From the NCBI GenBank assembly GCA_023897205.1, contig JAHWDD010000008.1, positions 2,852,001 to 2,916,000 on the forward strand: a stretch of DNA of 64,000 nucleotides. The letters run 5' to 3'. The translations under genes and the position numbers were made by a program. This stretch comes from Exophiala sp. HKRS030 (taxonomy: Eukaryota > Ascomycota > Eurotiomycetes > Chaetothyriales > Herpotrichiellaceae). The notes under the pieces were generated by a model that saw only the letters and a program-made list of their open reading frames with translations, was not told the DNA's origin and searched no databases. Below, in pieces: positions 1 through 11,547 of this stretch; within the stretch, counting starts at the first letter, position 1; every line of letters begins with the position of its first letter.

Positions 1-898
1 CACGCTGCCTGTAATATTTCTCACGGCTTGGGAGACGGACGGGCGGCTGACTTGTTTGATAAGAGGATCTCTTTTCGATGTGGAGGGTCTTTGTGGAATG
101 AACCGATCTGGTGAGGTGAAAGCAATCTGGGCCAGGGACGGGCTGCCGAGAGTCACACATCTTCTCTGCTAGAGCTGAGCCCTTGTCGTCCTCACTGATT
201 GAGCTGGATGATCTTCGGAAGCCAGTTGTCCTGTTGATTGATGGTGAACAAAGTCCGTGAGCAACGGTCGCCTTTCAGGGTGGAGGGTGGTCCTGCCATT
301 TGCAAGGATACCATGGACTTCAGTATAATTTGAGCAGTCACCGATATGTTTTCTTGGACAGGTAGCGGCAATGTCGAGTTCTTCCAAGGCAGCACGCGTA
401 ATATCAGGGTGTGATATTGCGGTCTTTCGGCAACAGTGAAAATCAACGGCTCTACAGAGCGTACATCCTCATCTACTTCGATCAGTCAACGGAGATTTAA
501 GTCTGGGTAGAGCCTGACTCACGACACGGTTTGAAGTAGTAGTGCGAGTCGAGTGAAAGGTTGCGACAGTGGTTAATTAGTATTGGGATTGGGGCATCAT
601 CTAGTATGGAATGTGTGAAATGAGTGTAAATATCGTAGAAGCAGTCTTCCTGTAAAGCATGTTAGTGGCAAGGCATCCCTTGCCTGGAGTGATGATTGGA
701 GTGTAAAGCGATGTGGTGCGATTTGGTGCCTGGACGAAGTTTTGCCTGGCCGTGATATTCCCCATTGAGAGTTTCCGGCACCGTTCCTTCCTTCAATTCG
801 TTCCACTTCAATCAAACAACTTCCTTCCCAATCATATTGTCAATTGGGTTAACCTCGACTCGTCTGCTCTTGTTGTCTTGACTCTTGATGGTATCCTG
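1..898. other. left flank without a supported gene
   Basis: Only short unsupported reading frames are present here, the best being minus-strand frames of 72-84 codons between 169 and 446. None resembles a family I know. The last 100 bases or so are the likely promoter and leader of the plus-strand BET4 gene starting at 899. Confidence 0.5.
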
Positions 899-2163
899 AT
901 GGCTAGCGTGAGTTGGTCAGCAACATGTCGTTGGACACGAATATTAATGGGGTGTTTAGCATGGGGTACCACGAACGGCGGTCCAGGAAGACCGAAGCAC
1001 AGAAGGTCGTCAAAAAGAGCTCAAAGAAATCCAACAATATCAAGAATTAGTGACAGAAGTCAATGAGAAGGTATGTACTATGCTCTTCCAGTGAAGGCTA
1101 TTTCTTAACGGCTTCAAGGTCGCCAGGAAAGAATTCACTCCGGAGTTGTTGCAACAGACGGCGGAATTATTGAAGAAGAACCCAGAATATTACACGATAT
1201 GGAACCACCGGCGCCGTATCTTTGTTCAAGAGTTTTCAGAGCTCGATGCAGCAGTCAAATCGGGTGACAAAAGCGAGGAGAACAGACAGAGCGAGATCCT
1301 GGATATCATTCAGATGGATCTACAATTCTTGTTTCCTCTTCTGCTGAAGTTCCCGAAATGTTACTGGATCTGGAACCATCGACTTTGGCTTCTTGAGCAA
1401 TCGACTATCCATCTACCTGGGGAAAAGTCGCGCAAGATCTGGGAAGAAGAGCTTGGACTTGTAGGTAAGATGTTGAGTCGAGACAGCCGCAATTTCCACG
1501 GATGGGGATACCGGAGAATCGTTGTGCAGAATCTGGAAAGTCCAGCACTACAAGGAGAGAGTATGGCCAGGGCGGAGTTTGGGTATACCAAGAAGATGAT
1601 AGGGGCCAATCTCTCTAACTTCTCTGCGTGGCACAATCGCAGTAAACTCATATTGGAAATTTTGGATGAAGAAAAAGCGAGTGAGTTGGAGCGCAAGCAG
1701 ATGCTCAACGAAGGTGAGAAAGAAGAAGCAGACATCCAGCTACAGATTATCGGAAGGCTGACGGACATCAGAGCTCGATTTGATCCATAAGGCATTATTT
1801 GACCCATACGACCAGTCGTTGTGGTTCTACCATCAAAATCTACTATGCACATTCGATCCATCAAAGGCACCTAAGAGCATGGCACCTAAACTATCAGACA
1901 AGGAAAGATTGGAGTATTTGAAGGGAGAGCGTGAATATGTTGAGGAGGTATTGGAAGACGCCGAGGACTGCAAATGGGCATACTTGGCATTGATCGAGAT
2001 AGCTTTGATTACGAGCAAGGTGAGAGGGTCAAGGGATGAAGGTGAAATCGAGAAGGTACGGGAGTGGGTTCAAGCGTTGAAGAGATTGGATCCATTGAGA
2101 GCAGGACGATGGCATGACCTGGAACAGACATTGTCCACGGGCAGAGAGGCTTCGGCGAAATGA
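899..2163 (+). CDS. bet4: Rab geranylgeranyltransferase (GGTase-II) alpha subunit, Bet4-like
   Basis: Alpha subunit of type II geranylgeranyltransferase, which with the Bet2 beta subunit and Rab escort protein attaches geranylgeranyl groups to C-terminal cysteines of Rab GTPases in the cytosol. I infer four exons: 899-907, 960-1070, 1119-1713 and 1772-2163, giving about 368 residues. All three introns (52, 48 and 58 nt) are GT-AG. The start is chosen because a nine-base first exon (Met-Ala-Ser) spliced to 960 gives the family N-terminus MASHGVPRT. Five prenyltransferase alpha (PPTA) repeats are visible with their conserved Trp: YYTIWNHRR, CYWIWNHRL, NFHGWGYRR, NFSAWHNRS and DQSLWFYHQ. Without the third intron the frame stops at 1790; splicing 1713 to 1772 restores ELDLIHKALFDPYDQ. 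Fungal proteins lack the LRR/Ig extensions of mammals, so the length is normal. Confidence 0.93.
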
Positions 2164-4078
2164 CTACAACGAGATCAAGACTTGCATTGGGGCTGAGGGA
2201 GAAGTTGAAAAAGCATTGAGAGAGTTTCGCTAGTATGCTGTGAATTTAGACGACATGTGAGGACATGATTGATCAATGGAGAAGTTGGATGACGCGAAGA
2301 GAGCTTGGATGGGTGGGTAGATAGTAGATACCTATCTGCTCGCAGAAGTTTGATATGGAGGACACAGTACTCTGTACCTGTACAGGCCACGACTACCTAT
2401 CTATCGATGCTGGCTTGGTACAGAGCGGTTAGGAGTCCCATTAAAGGAGACTCGAAGATGAGGATCCAGGAGAAGCACTCGAGATTCAACGAGATTAGCT
2501 ACCTTTGTGAGTCGTCACCATTGGGGGCTGCAATGGATGGCAAAAGTATGAACAATGAGTCAATGACGGAAGTGACGAAGAGGTTAGAGCCTTGACGAGC
2601 CGACTTGTTGCTGGTGAGAGGAGGATTGACTGCGGCTCCCTGAATATGACAGAGTGACTGGCTGATTGATTGACTTGTTGACAGTCCATGTGAAGGTGAC
2701 AGACTATCAAGCTGATAATTATATGCCAAGGACCAACGGCTCGAGGATACCAAGTACTATGCACCTAGCTGCTGTACCTTAATGTACCTTTGTACCTTAT
2801 GTACCTAGGTACGCCCGACCAGGCTCGTGTGACCTGAGCCTGGCACCTACCTGGAGAACGCGTGGACTTTTCCCTGGTTTATACCGTCGCTGGACGCCAC
2901 ATCTACGGGGTCATACTGTTTCTACCAAATTACCTTGGAACTCGACAGATCCTGGGTCGGTCAGATAAGCAGTCTTAGAGAAATCAGTCGACATGATCAA
3001 GGTGGAATCTACCTCTTATACCTTGCAACTTGCAACTTGGCTACTTCATTTCTGGCCATGGTCATCAACCCTCGACCTGACCAAGAAGCCCGGGCAAGGG
3101 TGCCCCCTACCAAGTAATTTAGGCTCCAATTTAGGCACCATGCAACCGACCGGAGCCGCGTCCCTTAAGGTGCCCCACTACGGTGTAGTTAGAAAGCCCC
3201 TCCCAATGACTCCGCTGCTTGGGCTCCGTACATACACTTTACGTGTTATCTAGTCCGTACCCACGGACCGCCTTCCCAGGTACAATATGTACCCAGAAAT
3301 TCACTAGCTAATTAACTACTCCGTAAGTTCCCTTCTCCGTTAGGTAGGTAGTGCCAGGGGCCTTTCCGACCTCCATACTGTGTACTCTGTAGAACCGTAC
3401 CGTGAGATACCAGGTATGTAACTACCCTGCTAAGCCTAAAGGCTCCTTAGGCCTACCTGACCTACCTAAATTACCTAGCTGACTGCCTGCACGATACTGT
3501 GGTACCATACCGTATCTCATCATACACTCTAGCTCTATGCGGTAGGTTATTTGGTCAACTTGCAAAAAGTTCCTGTTCCTGTCCCTGTTCCCGTTTGTTC
3601 GTGTCCAAGTGTCTCAACACCACACCATCACCATCGCCTCTACCTTGACCATTTCCATTGTCCACCTTGCCCTGCTTGTTCACACGACTCTCAACCTCGA
3701 CTCGACTGTCAATGGAACATCACTGCTAGTCGTCACCACTTCCACCTCACTCCGCGCGCCATAGCAATCCTGCTCTCGCAGCCACTTCACACTCGTTTCT
3801 ACCATTGACCTCTTGAAATTTATTGGTTTGACGTTTGAGTACATCTGTCTCTCTGGCTGTCTGGCTGCCCGCACCCGATTTCCTCCCTCAGCCAACACTT
3901 CTACTTCCAAGTCACCTCTCAACATTCGCCAACCGATCCCATATCTGGCTGTGCGGATCCCTTCTCTATCTCTCTCACAATCCTCTCCGCTCCCTTTCCG
4001 CCTTATCTTCCACCTGCGCCTCAGTCCTGAAGCCTGCCGAAGCATGAATGTATTGTCCCAAAGCGGACCTCATTGAAA
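2164..4078. other. intergenic spacer rich in GTACCT/TACCTA words
   Basis: About 1.9 kb without a supportable gene. From about 2770 to 3520 the DNA is crowded with degenerate GTACCT, CCTACCT and TAGGTA words and contains one TACTCCGTA 9-mer (3317-3325). From about 3560 to 4078 it becomes CT-rich with a CCTGTT/CCTGTC stutter at 3570-3592, typical of a fungal promoter and leader, here of the Gyp5-like gene. Confidence 0.6.
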
Positions 4079-6844
4079 ATGGAGAACAATCAACCCAATC
4101 CAGATAACATCGATAAGGATGATGTATGCCCTCGCCAAATCCAATCCATCTTACTGGATCCGCTGATCGTGTATAGAAATTCGAAGATGCCAATGAAGCC
4201 AATGATACCAAAGCTCCATCTCGTCGGAACTCCGCCGCTGATCCCTCCCACCCCGAACCTGCCACAGAAACAGCACAGAATCCTAGAACAAGCACGAGTT
4301 CTGTAGACAATACCACCTCTAAATCAATTTCGGAACCAGAAGACGCTGACACAACGAATACACAACGGCCGACCAGCCACGAAACCCTCCCAACCAAACC
4401 CACCGAGCCTGCTGAGCCTGCTCCCGCTTCCCCAACAACATCTGATAGTGCTAATCAACCAAAGCCACCACCACGTCCATCGAGGTTTCAGGGCTTCTCC
4501 GCTGCTCTACCTTCTGTACCTTGGGCTGCTCCTCCTGCTCCTCCGAAAAAGGCAGAAGCAAGAGCCGTCTCGCCTCAACCTCCCCAGTTCAACCCATCCA
4601 ACCCGCCCAACCCGCTCAGTCCTCATCCTTTGGTCGCAAAGTCACTACCCCTTTCGGATGGCTCAGTCGAGCCACCTCCACGCCCAAAGATCTCAAGACG
4701 CCCCCAGTACCCGCGAGACAAGCGGTCGATGTTCGCCGAAACACTGCTGCATCAGCCTCCACCCTGGGGAGCAATCCTGATCTCAATAATCGATCCTTAG
4801 ACGAGGCGCAGGATGGAGCAAATGGCCACAAGCACTCTTCAAGAGGCTCTCTCCGCGAACAATTCAAGCTGTTACGCTTGCGCGAAGAAGCTGGAATCAC
4901 CAATCTGGATGACGCCGACAAATCTGACGGAGGCGCTATCGCAGGCTTGATTGGGAGATCTACAAGCTTAGGAGTTGGATTGGCAACACCTAGTGGTGTT
5001 GGTCCCAACGAAACTGTCATCTCTAGCCCACTTATGTCACCCACCTCGCCGATGAGCGAGTCTGTTCCGGTGAATCCAAACTTAGCTCCAGGCACCGTCT
5101 CAGGCATTGCAGCAGCCCCGGCCGACCTCACAACCCCCATCGATTGGGATTTCTGGCAGAACGTCGTCAACGAGGGTCCACAGGCGGTGGCTCGGACGAG
5201 TCCCGAAGAGTTTACCCAAGCCATTAGTGGTGGTATTCCACAAACCATCCGCCCCGTCATCTGGCAAGTGCTTGCAGGCAGTAAAAATGAAGAACTTGAA
5301 GCCGTCTATTGGGATCTTCGATCTCGAGGCACTAGTCAGGAGATCAAGGATGCTCCGCCAAAGTCGCCACTGTTGAATGGAAATGGCAATCCAACCACAA
5401 ATGGCAGTGTCAAAGAGAAAGAGTCTGTGGCTTCTTCAAGGTCTTCGGTGCGATCTGATCATTCTACTCCGGCAACAAGCACCAATGTGGTCGTTGCATC
5501 ACCTTCGCCTTCCTTGGAGCCTACAGACCCGATCAAAGATGCAAAGTTACAGACCGAAAGGGCCGCCGAGCGAGCAAAGAAGGCCAAAGAAGACTCGGCA
5601 GCTTTGGCCAAGCTTGAGAAAGTCATCAAGCGCGACATGGGCTCAAGGACTAGCTATTCCAAATATGCAGCTGCCTCTGGCCTACAAGATGGTCTCTTCA
5701 ACGTTTGTCGCGCCTACGCTCTTTTTGATGATGCCGTTGGCTACCCTCAGGGCTTGAACTTCATAATCATGCCAATCTTGTTCACCATGCCCGAGGAAGA
5801 AACCTTCTGCTTGTTGGTACGATTGATGAATAAGTATCAGTTACGTGATCTGTTCATTCAAGATATGCCCGGTCTTCATCTACACTTGTATCAATTTGAA
5901 AGGCTTCTGGAAGATTTGGAGCCAGCACTTTACTGTCATCTGAACCGACGTGGAGTCTCACCGAAGCTCTACGCCACTCAGTGGTTTCTGACTCTCTTTG
6001 CTTATCGGTTCCCCTTACAGCTGGTCATGCGTGTCTATGACATGATTTTGTGTGAAGGACTCGAGGGAGCAATTCTCAAGTTCGGAATGGCTGTTGTTCA
6101 ACGGAATGTTCCAACTTTGTTGGGCATGAATGACATGCAAGCGCTCACAAACTTTTTGAAGGAGAAATTATTCGACGTTTACATTGATGCTACCCCTTCC
6201 TCCAAGTCCATCCTAGAATCAGGCTTCTTTGGCAGTTCCGGCGGATCAGATACTGAAGTCTATCGAGCTGATCTTCTCGTTCAAGATGCGTGCGCTATTA
6301 AACTAACTCCTGAAATGCTCAGTCGTTATCGGGAAGAGTTTGAGACAACCACCAAGGCCGAAAAGGCACGCGAAACTGAACTGGAGAATTTGAGGACCGA
6401 CTGTGCCACCAAAGCCGCTCAAATCCGGTCACTCGAGAAGAGAGCCGAAAAGTCGGATGCCGAACATATCGAACTGGCGAACGAGTTGGTCAGGTTGAAG
6501 GTAGAAAATACGGAATACCAGGATCGTAATGAAAGCCTTGCCGGCCAAGTCGAGGAGTTACGGAAGGTTGCCGCAAGTGAAGCAGCTAATGTCGAGGAAA
6601 AGATGAGAGCTACAACAGAGCAAGTCATGCAAAGAAACATTGAAGTCCAGAATGAAAACCGTCATATGGAAGAACAAATGGTTGAAATGGAACGTGAACT
6701 TGTGGAGTACAAGATGAAATATGCCGAGGTGAGTTCTGCCCAGATCTGGTATTTGATGATATCCCGCTAACATCGATACAGCTCAACAGTGAACACGAGT
6801 CTCTCAAACTAAGGTGGAATGACCTCAAACGAGCACTTGAATGA
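4079..6844 (+). CDS. gyp5: TBC-domain Rab GTPase-activating protein, Gyp5-like (apparent single-base frameshift)
   Basis: RabGAP of the Gyp5/Gyl1 family, which stimulates GTP hydrolysis on exocytic and ER-Golgi Rab proteins (yeast Ypt1 and Sec4). Exons: 4079-4123, 4177-6728 and 6782-6844, about 886 residues if one base is restored. The N-terminal 350 residues are Pro/Ser/Thr-rich. The TBC domain spans about residues 366-680, with the arginine finger in IKRDMGSR (about 497) and the glutamine finger in YPQGLNF (about 537). A low-complexity insert lies between the first TBC helix and the Arg finger. A coiled coil follows (about 730-886), ending LKRALE in the last exon. Oddity: the frame giving VPWAAPPAPPKK stops fitting at the AAAAAGG run (about 4546-4552), and the frame giving FGRKVTTPFGWLSR takes over one base earlier. 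One more A restores a single frame. Alternatives are a weak 71-nt intron (4485-4555) or a 47-nt intron (4516-4562). Confidence 0.9.
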
Positions 6845-7500
6845 AGCAAGTTTGTCTTTCTCTCTATTGACGCGACATCCGAACCTTTTGAATGCGGCAT
6901 GAATCGACCCCGCCAACGCCTATGTCGCCACTCGACACTCCAAGTGCAGAAGTGTGCATTTTATTCATATGTACAAAACTACTACAACGACTTTCATTAT
7001 GTTCAAAAGAAATATGGCCGATGCTCAAGATTGGCGCAATACACATGACACTCTGCATAGCGTTGGCCAGTGGGAATCAATACGAACCTGATCGATTATG
7101 GTCTTGGTGCTTCTACGGAGTTTACAGGAATGGTGTTACGTCCTTGGTATTGAGACGTCCATGAACCTGAGATAGACCTGGGGAAATGAACATGTTGACT
7201 GATGTGTTATTCAACATGCTACTGCGGCAAGTCAAGCTGGCGTATATTTTGGACCAAGAATACTTATCGGAGTACACTTTGCTTCAACCAAATCGAAACT
7301 CACTTTGACCAGTGCCGCACGGCTTAGGTGTGTGTGTGAAGTGTACAATCATCGTCCCCTATGGAGATGACTCTGTCTCGGCCTTGTACACCTGCCATTG
7401 TTTCTGTGATGTCGACGAAATGATACATAGGTATTGAGAACTAGTTAAGGATTCCACCGACCCATCAATATGGGATTCACTAGTTATTTAATGTTACCTT

Positions 7501-7572
7501 ACCTACCTTACCTACCTTACCTACCTTACCTACCTTACCTACCTTACCTACCTTACCTACCTTACCTACCTT
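7501..7572. repeat. tandem repeat, 8 x 9-bp ACCTACCTT
   Basis: Eight perfect head-to-tail copies of ACCTACCTT, flanked by partial and degenerate copies (about 7493-7500 and 7573-7592). Noncoding, between convergent genes. Confidence 0.97.
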
Positions 7573-7683
7573 ATCTGCCAACCTACCTACCTTTAGGTCC
7601 CATAGATACCTCAGGCCGGCAGTGAGACGAATAGATTATGAACCCTTTTGCACCATGCTACCTTTTCTTCTCTTCTCACCCTC

Positions 7684-7733
7684 TATCCTCCATCCTCCAT
7701 CCTCCATCCTCCATCCTCCATCCTCCATCCTCC
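7684..7733. repeat. tandem repeat, about 7 x 7-bp CATCCTC
   Basis: Near-perfect 7-bp repeat in a pyrimidine-rich stretch, about 110 bp after the ACCTACCTT array. Noncoding. Confidence 0.95.
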
Positions 7734-8283
7734 TTGTTGACCTTCCCTACTCTTGTCTGTAATCTCCCGGAAGGGGATTTTCACAACAATACGATCATAC
7801 ATGATTGTGTAAAACGTTGTTTCTTCTTTCCTACCTAAGGCTACCTGGGGAGGTCATAGGTGTTATGTTATAATGTAGCAGGTAGGCAAGTGTGGTCTAG
7901 GTTACTTATTCTCACCATACCTGCGTGGCCTGTCTACCTACTGTCTATCATGGCAGACCATGTACTATGTACCATGCACAGGGTGGAGTTCGTCTTCGTC
8001 TTCGTCTTCTGATTCTTCTCGGTCTTATCTTCTCGGTTTTATCCTCTAGCTTCTCCATCATCGCTTTGTCTAGTTTGCTACTGGTGGTGCTGCTGCTGTT
8101 GCTGCTTCTTCGTTCTCTTCTACTTGATGCCCTTCTCATGATGAATGAATGCCTTTTGCTCCTGTATAAGTTGAGCTGCACCGTTTGAATGTCCCTTTGA
8201 CCTCTCACCATTGGAAGACGCCATGCTACCGGAGAGACAATGTCATTTTCCTGGCCAATGTCTACAGTTTGTTCCATCGTCTT

Positions 8284-10267
8284 CTATAACTTGACCTTGC
8301 CGGCCTGTAGATCATGCCACTCCTTCTCGCCATACTCGACGTATTTCTTCGAACCGGGCGGCAGCCAGAACATGCGGTCCTGCGGACTCGACTTGTGGAT
8401 GGCGTTCCAATCGGCACCTTCGGCGCGTAGCCTGCCCTTCTGCAGCTTCATCGTCCCCGTGTATTCGAGCTGAGGCACGACGCGGACGAAGATGGGGACG
8501 GCGTAGCGGGGCAGTGTTCCGATGGCGTGGTCGGCGAGCCGCTGCCAGTCGATTGTGTCTGCGGTCAGGCCAGTGGCGGGAACGATGGCGGCGCAGCCTG
8601 CGCGTCCGTCCGCGTGTGGAACCGATACGCCGTAAACGTTTGCTTCGGCGATCTGGTCAAATTCGCCAATGACGTCGCTGACTTCGTTGGTCGAGACATT
8701 TTCGCTGTGCCAACGGAATGTGTCGCCCAGCCGGTCGACGAAGTAGACGCGACCATCGCGGTCTTCCCGCATCATGTCGCCCGAGCGGAACCACATGTCG
8801 CCTTTTTGGAAAAGGTCGCGAATGAATCTCTTCTGTCCAGCGTCGGGATTGCGGTAGTACCCGCGGAACATGTTTCCTGCGAGAGCTGGGTCAGGTATTC
8901 GATGGACTACTTCGCCGGGCTCGCCGACGCCGCATTCGATGGCGAAGCCGTTGGCGTCGCGGACGATCTCTTGCGTATCGATGTCCATGCGGACACGCTT
9001 TTCATTGGCTCCGTTCACGTAGTGCCAGTAGGCGCCACGAAGGCCGATGGCGTTGCGGCCGAAGTCACCTCGGTTGGCGTTGAAGCTGGATCCTAGACCA
9101 TCTGTGGCCGCGTAGAGCTCGTTGATGGTCTCAATGCCGAAGCGCTGACGGAATACTTCCCATACGTCCGGTCGCATGCCGTTGCCCCAGGCTTGGCGGA
9201 CGTTGTGGTTCTTGTCATCTGGTGATGGTGGTGCATTGATAAGATACCGGCATAACTCACCGACATATTGAAGGATGTCGGCTTTTGAAGCCCGCACTTC
9301 CGGCCAGAAGGTTTTGTGGGAGAATTTCCGCGACAGGATCACGGCACTGCCTCGGAAGATGGACGGCGTCAAGCACAATCCATGGGCAGCCCCATGGTAG
9401 AGTGGTAGAGCTGTGTACATTCGGTTGCCTGGCTTGAGGTCTAGGTAGTTCGAAACTCCCCAACCGGTAACGAGTTCACGCCCACGTGCCATTATAACAC
9501 CTTTGGGCATGCCTGTAGTTCCGCTCGTGTAGATCAAGCTGGAGATGTCGTCTGGCTTGATGCCAGCATGGCGAGAAGGAGGAATAGGCGTGTTGTCTGT
9601 CAATTTGGCGAAGGTGCTTTGGTCGTAGTAGATTGTCTTCACGTTTGCCTCCTCCAAAGCTGCTTCGCACGGCTGGACCAGAGCTTTAGTTCCGGTATCA
9701 GCGAGCAGATATCGAGCGTCACTGAGCTTGACGCTGTGCGTGAGTGGACCGGCTGTGAGATTACAGTTGATGAAGGCTGGGCAGGCTTGGATAGATTCCA
9801 GACCGAACCACAGCAGCAAATACTCAGGACTGTTGCCACCATCGATGGCAACGATCTCACGTGGTTGAATGCCCAGGTCATTCATCAGCCAATTGCCTAC
9901 ACGATGAATGTCGTTGAAGAATTCCTTGTAGGTCCATGTGCGGCCCTCGAACATGAGGAATAGATTGTCGCCATTTCCACCCTCAACGTGATCCTTGAAC
10001 ACGTGGTAAATGAGCGTTTTGCCAGCCACCCATCGCTTGGTCACAAACTCCAAGGCCTGCGCGGGCTTGGGTAGCGATGCACCTTTCAAATCATGGCTGA
10101 GGAGAAATTTGGCGTCCAGATACGCCGCTGCGGCGAGACCGCCGGCCACTACTGCAGCTATGGGGACTGGAAGGAACAATTAGATGCTGCAAAGAAGAAA
10201 GACGATGGGGGAAGGGGAGTAGGGCGAAGGGAAGAGAGTTCTCCTCGTGTTGGTACTTACCAGCCAT
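8284..10267 (-). CDS. very-long-chain acyl-CoA synthetase / fatty-acid transporter, Fat1-like
   Basis: Member of the FATP/VLACS group of ANL adenylating enzymes, which activate long and very-long-chain fatty acids with ATP and CoA and couple this to uptake. In fungi they lie on the plasma membrane, ER or peroxisomes. Two exons on the minus strand: 10267-10261 (ATGGCTG) and 10166-8284, about 629 residues; the 94-nt intron is GT-AG. The long frame has no ATG of its own, and splicing gives the start MAVPIAAVVAGG. This begins a hydrophobic N-terminal segment. The AMP-binding signature SSLIYTSGTTGMPKG is near residue 215. The family motif VYFVDRLGDTFRWHSENV is near 470, and the C-terminal lobe follows. 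It could also act as a bile-acid-type or cefD1-like CoA ligase; sequence alone does not fix the substrate. Long antisense frames over this GC-rich gene are shadows. Confidence 0.92.
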
Positions 10268-11547
10268 GGGATGCGTATATGACGAAGGGGAGATGACAAT
10301 TGGAAATTCGAAAAAGTAATGAAGATAGCCATCTTGATTCTTGTCGAGACATCCTTTTCGATGTCGTCGAACTCAAGGCCCGCCATATTCTGATGGCAGA
10401 ATACCAGCCGAGGTCTTGACCTTTCGTATTGACGTCGGCATTTACGGCAATGGCAGTGAGGAGTAAGTTAAGCAGGGAAGTTGTTGGACGCGGGTTGTAC
10501 CTTGGAGAAAGTTGAACTACTGAATTAGTGAGGCAGTTAGTGTGGTTCATTGGGGAAATAACTGTTCACTAACGAGTTAAGTGGTGGCATAGAGAGGCAA
10601 TGGGAGGTCAGTCTCAAGTAAGCTTACCCCATGGTTGGCTCTTTCCCCACGTTTGAGAGACTTTAGTTCATGTACTCTAACTATATATGGTTAAGCGCAT
10701 AGTTAAACACTTCAGCCCTTAGAACCGGGAATATTCCTCGGTTAAATCGGCCGCATGACTATGACTGACTTCGTTGATGCATTGAGCTTGAGCTTGCAAC
10801 ACTAGGATCGAAGAAATAGCCATCAGACAAACTCCCAACGATCCTTGTATCGAAAGCTATATCGCTTCGAACTGAAATGGATCTACTATTGACACATTGT
10901 GTGGATGTTATCCTTCGGTACCTTGGGCACAAAGCACCCTGGTCACCACTCACCAGGTATACAACTAGCAACACCAATTATTGAAGAGCGGTAAACAGTA
11001 AGCAATTGCCCCTGGCTTCTTGATGACCAGTAGAAACATCCATGCTTGAGATGAGTTAATGAGTGGAATTCAGCCAATGTGCTGTCGTCCTACACTGATG
11101 TCTATTCGTCTATGTCCAATCCCTTACTTCAATCTCTCTCCCTCATCATCTTCATGTTGTTGTCCAAGAACCCTGATGGTTGAAATTTATTATGTGGAAC
11201 ATGTTCGACGGGACCCAAGGTAAAACATGCCATTGTTGCAAGCCCTTCGTTCGTTCAAGTCGTTACTCGTGTTATCATATCATCATCGTCATCGTGATCA
11301 CCATCATTATCATCATCTCGTGTCCTGTCGTGTCATCTTCCCAGAATTGAATAGGTAAGCCGTGTAATCATGTAAAGCGGCCGCATTCCATCAGCATCCT
11401 CCCATGAAACCATCGTCAGCCGGTATCCACCATGATGTCCAATGTGGCTCTTCCAGCGGCGAAGAAACGTAAATTCCAGAAAAGATTCGGTATTCATACA
11501 CGTCAAAAGCTTGCTTGAGTCGAGGATCATCCCCATCCAGCTTCATC
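10268..11547. other. intergenic spacer, no gene recognised
   Basis: Holds the divergent promoter of the Fat1-like gene and the 3' side of the minus-strand gene that follows. ATC/GTC stutters lie around 11275-11330. A minus-strand frame at 11391-11801 overlaps the next gene out of frame; I treat it as chance or 3' UTR. Confidence 0.5.

Larger units (their letters stand above)
6845..8283. other. intergenic spacer with two microsatellite-like arrays
   Basis: About 1.4 kb between the Gyp5-like gene and the 3' end of the minus-strand acyl-CoA synthetase. It holds the ACCTACCTT and CATCCTC arrays listed separately, and a TCGTCT stutter near 7987-8010. The remaining short frames have no family signal. 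Confidence 0.6.

Noticed and set aside
1361..1870. 169-codon minus-strand frame
   Set aside because: Antisense to BET4 exons with conserved PPTA repeats.
8527..9096. 189-codon plus-strand frame
   Set aside because: Antisense to the GC-rich acyl-CoA synthetase; no family signal, explained as a shadow.
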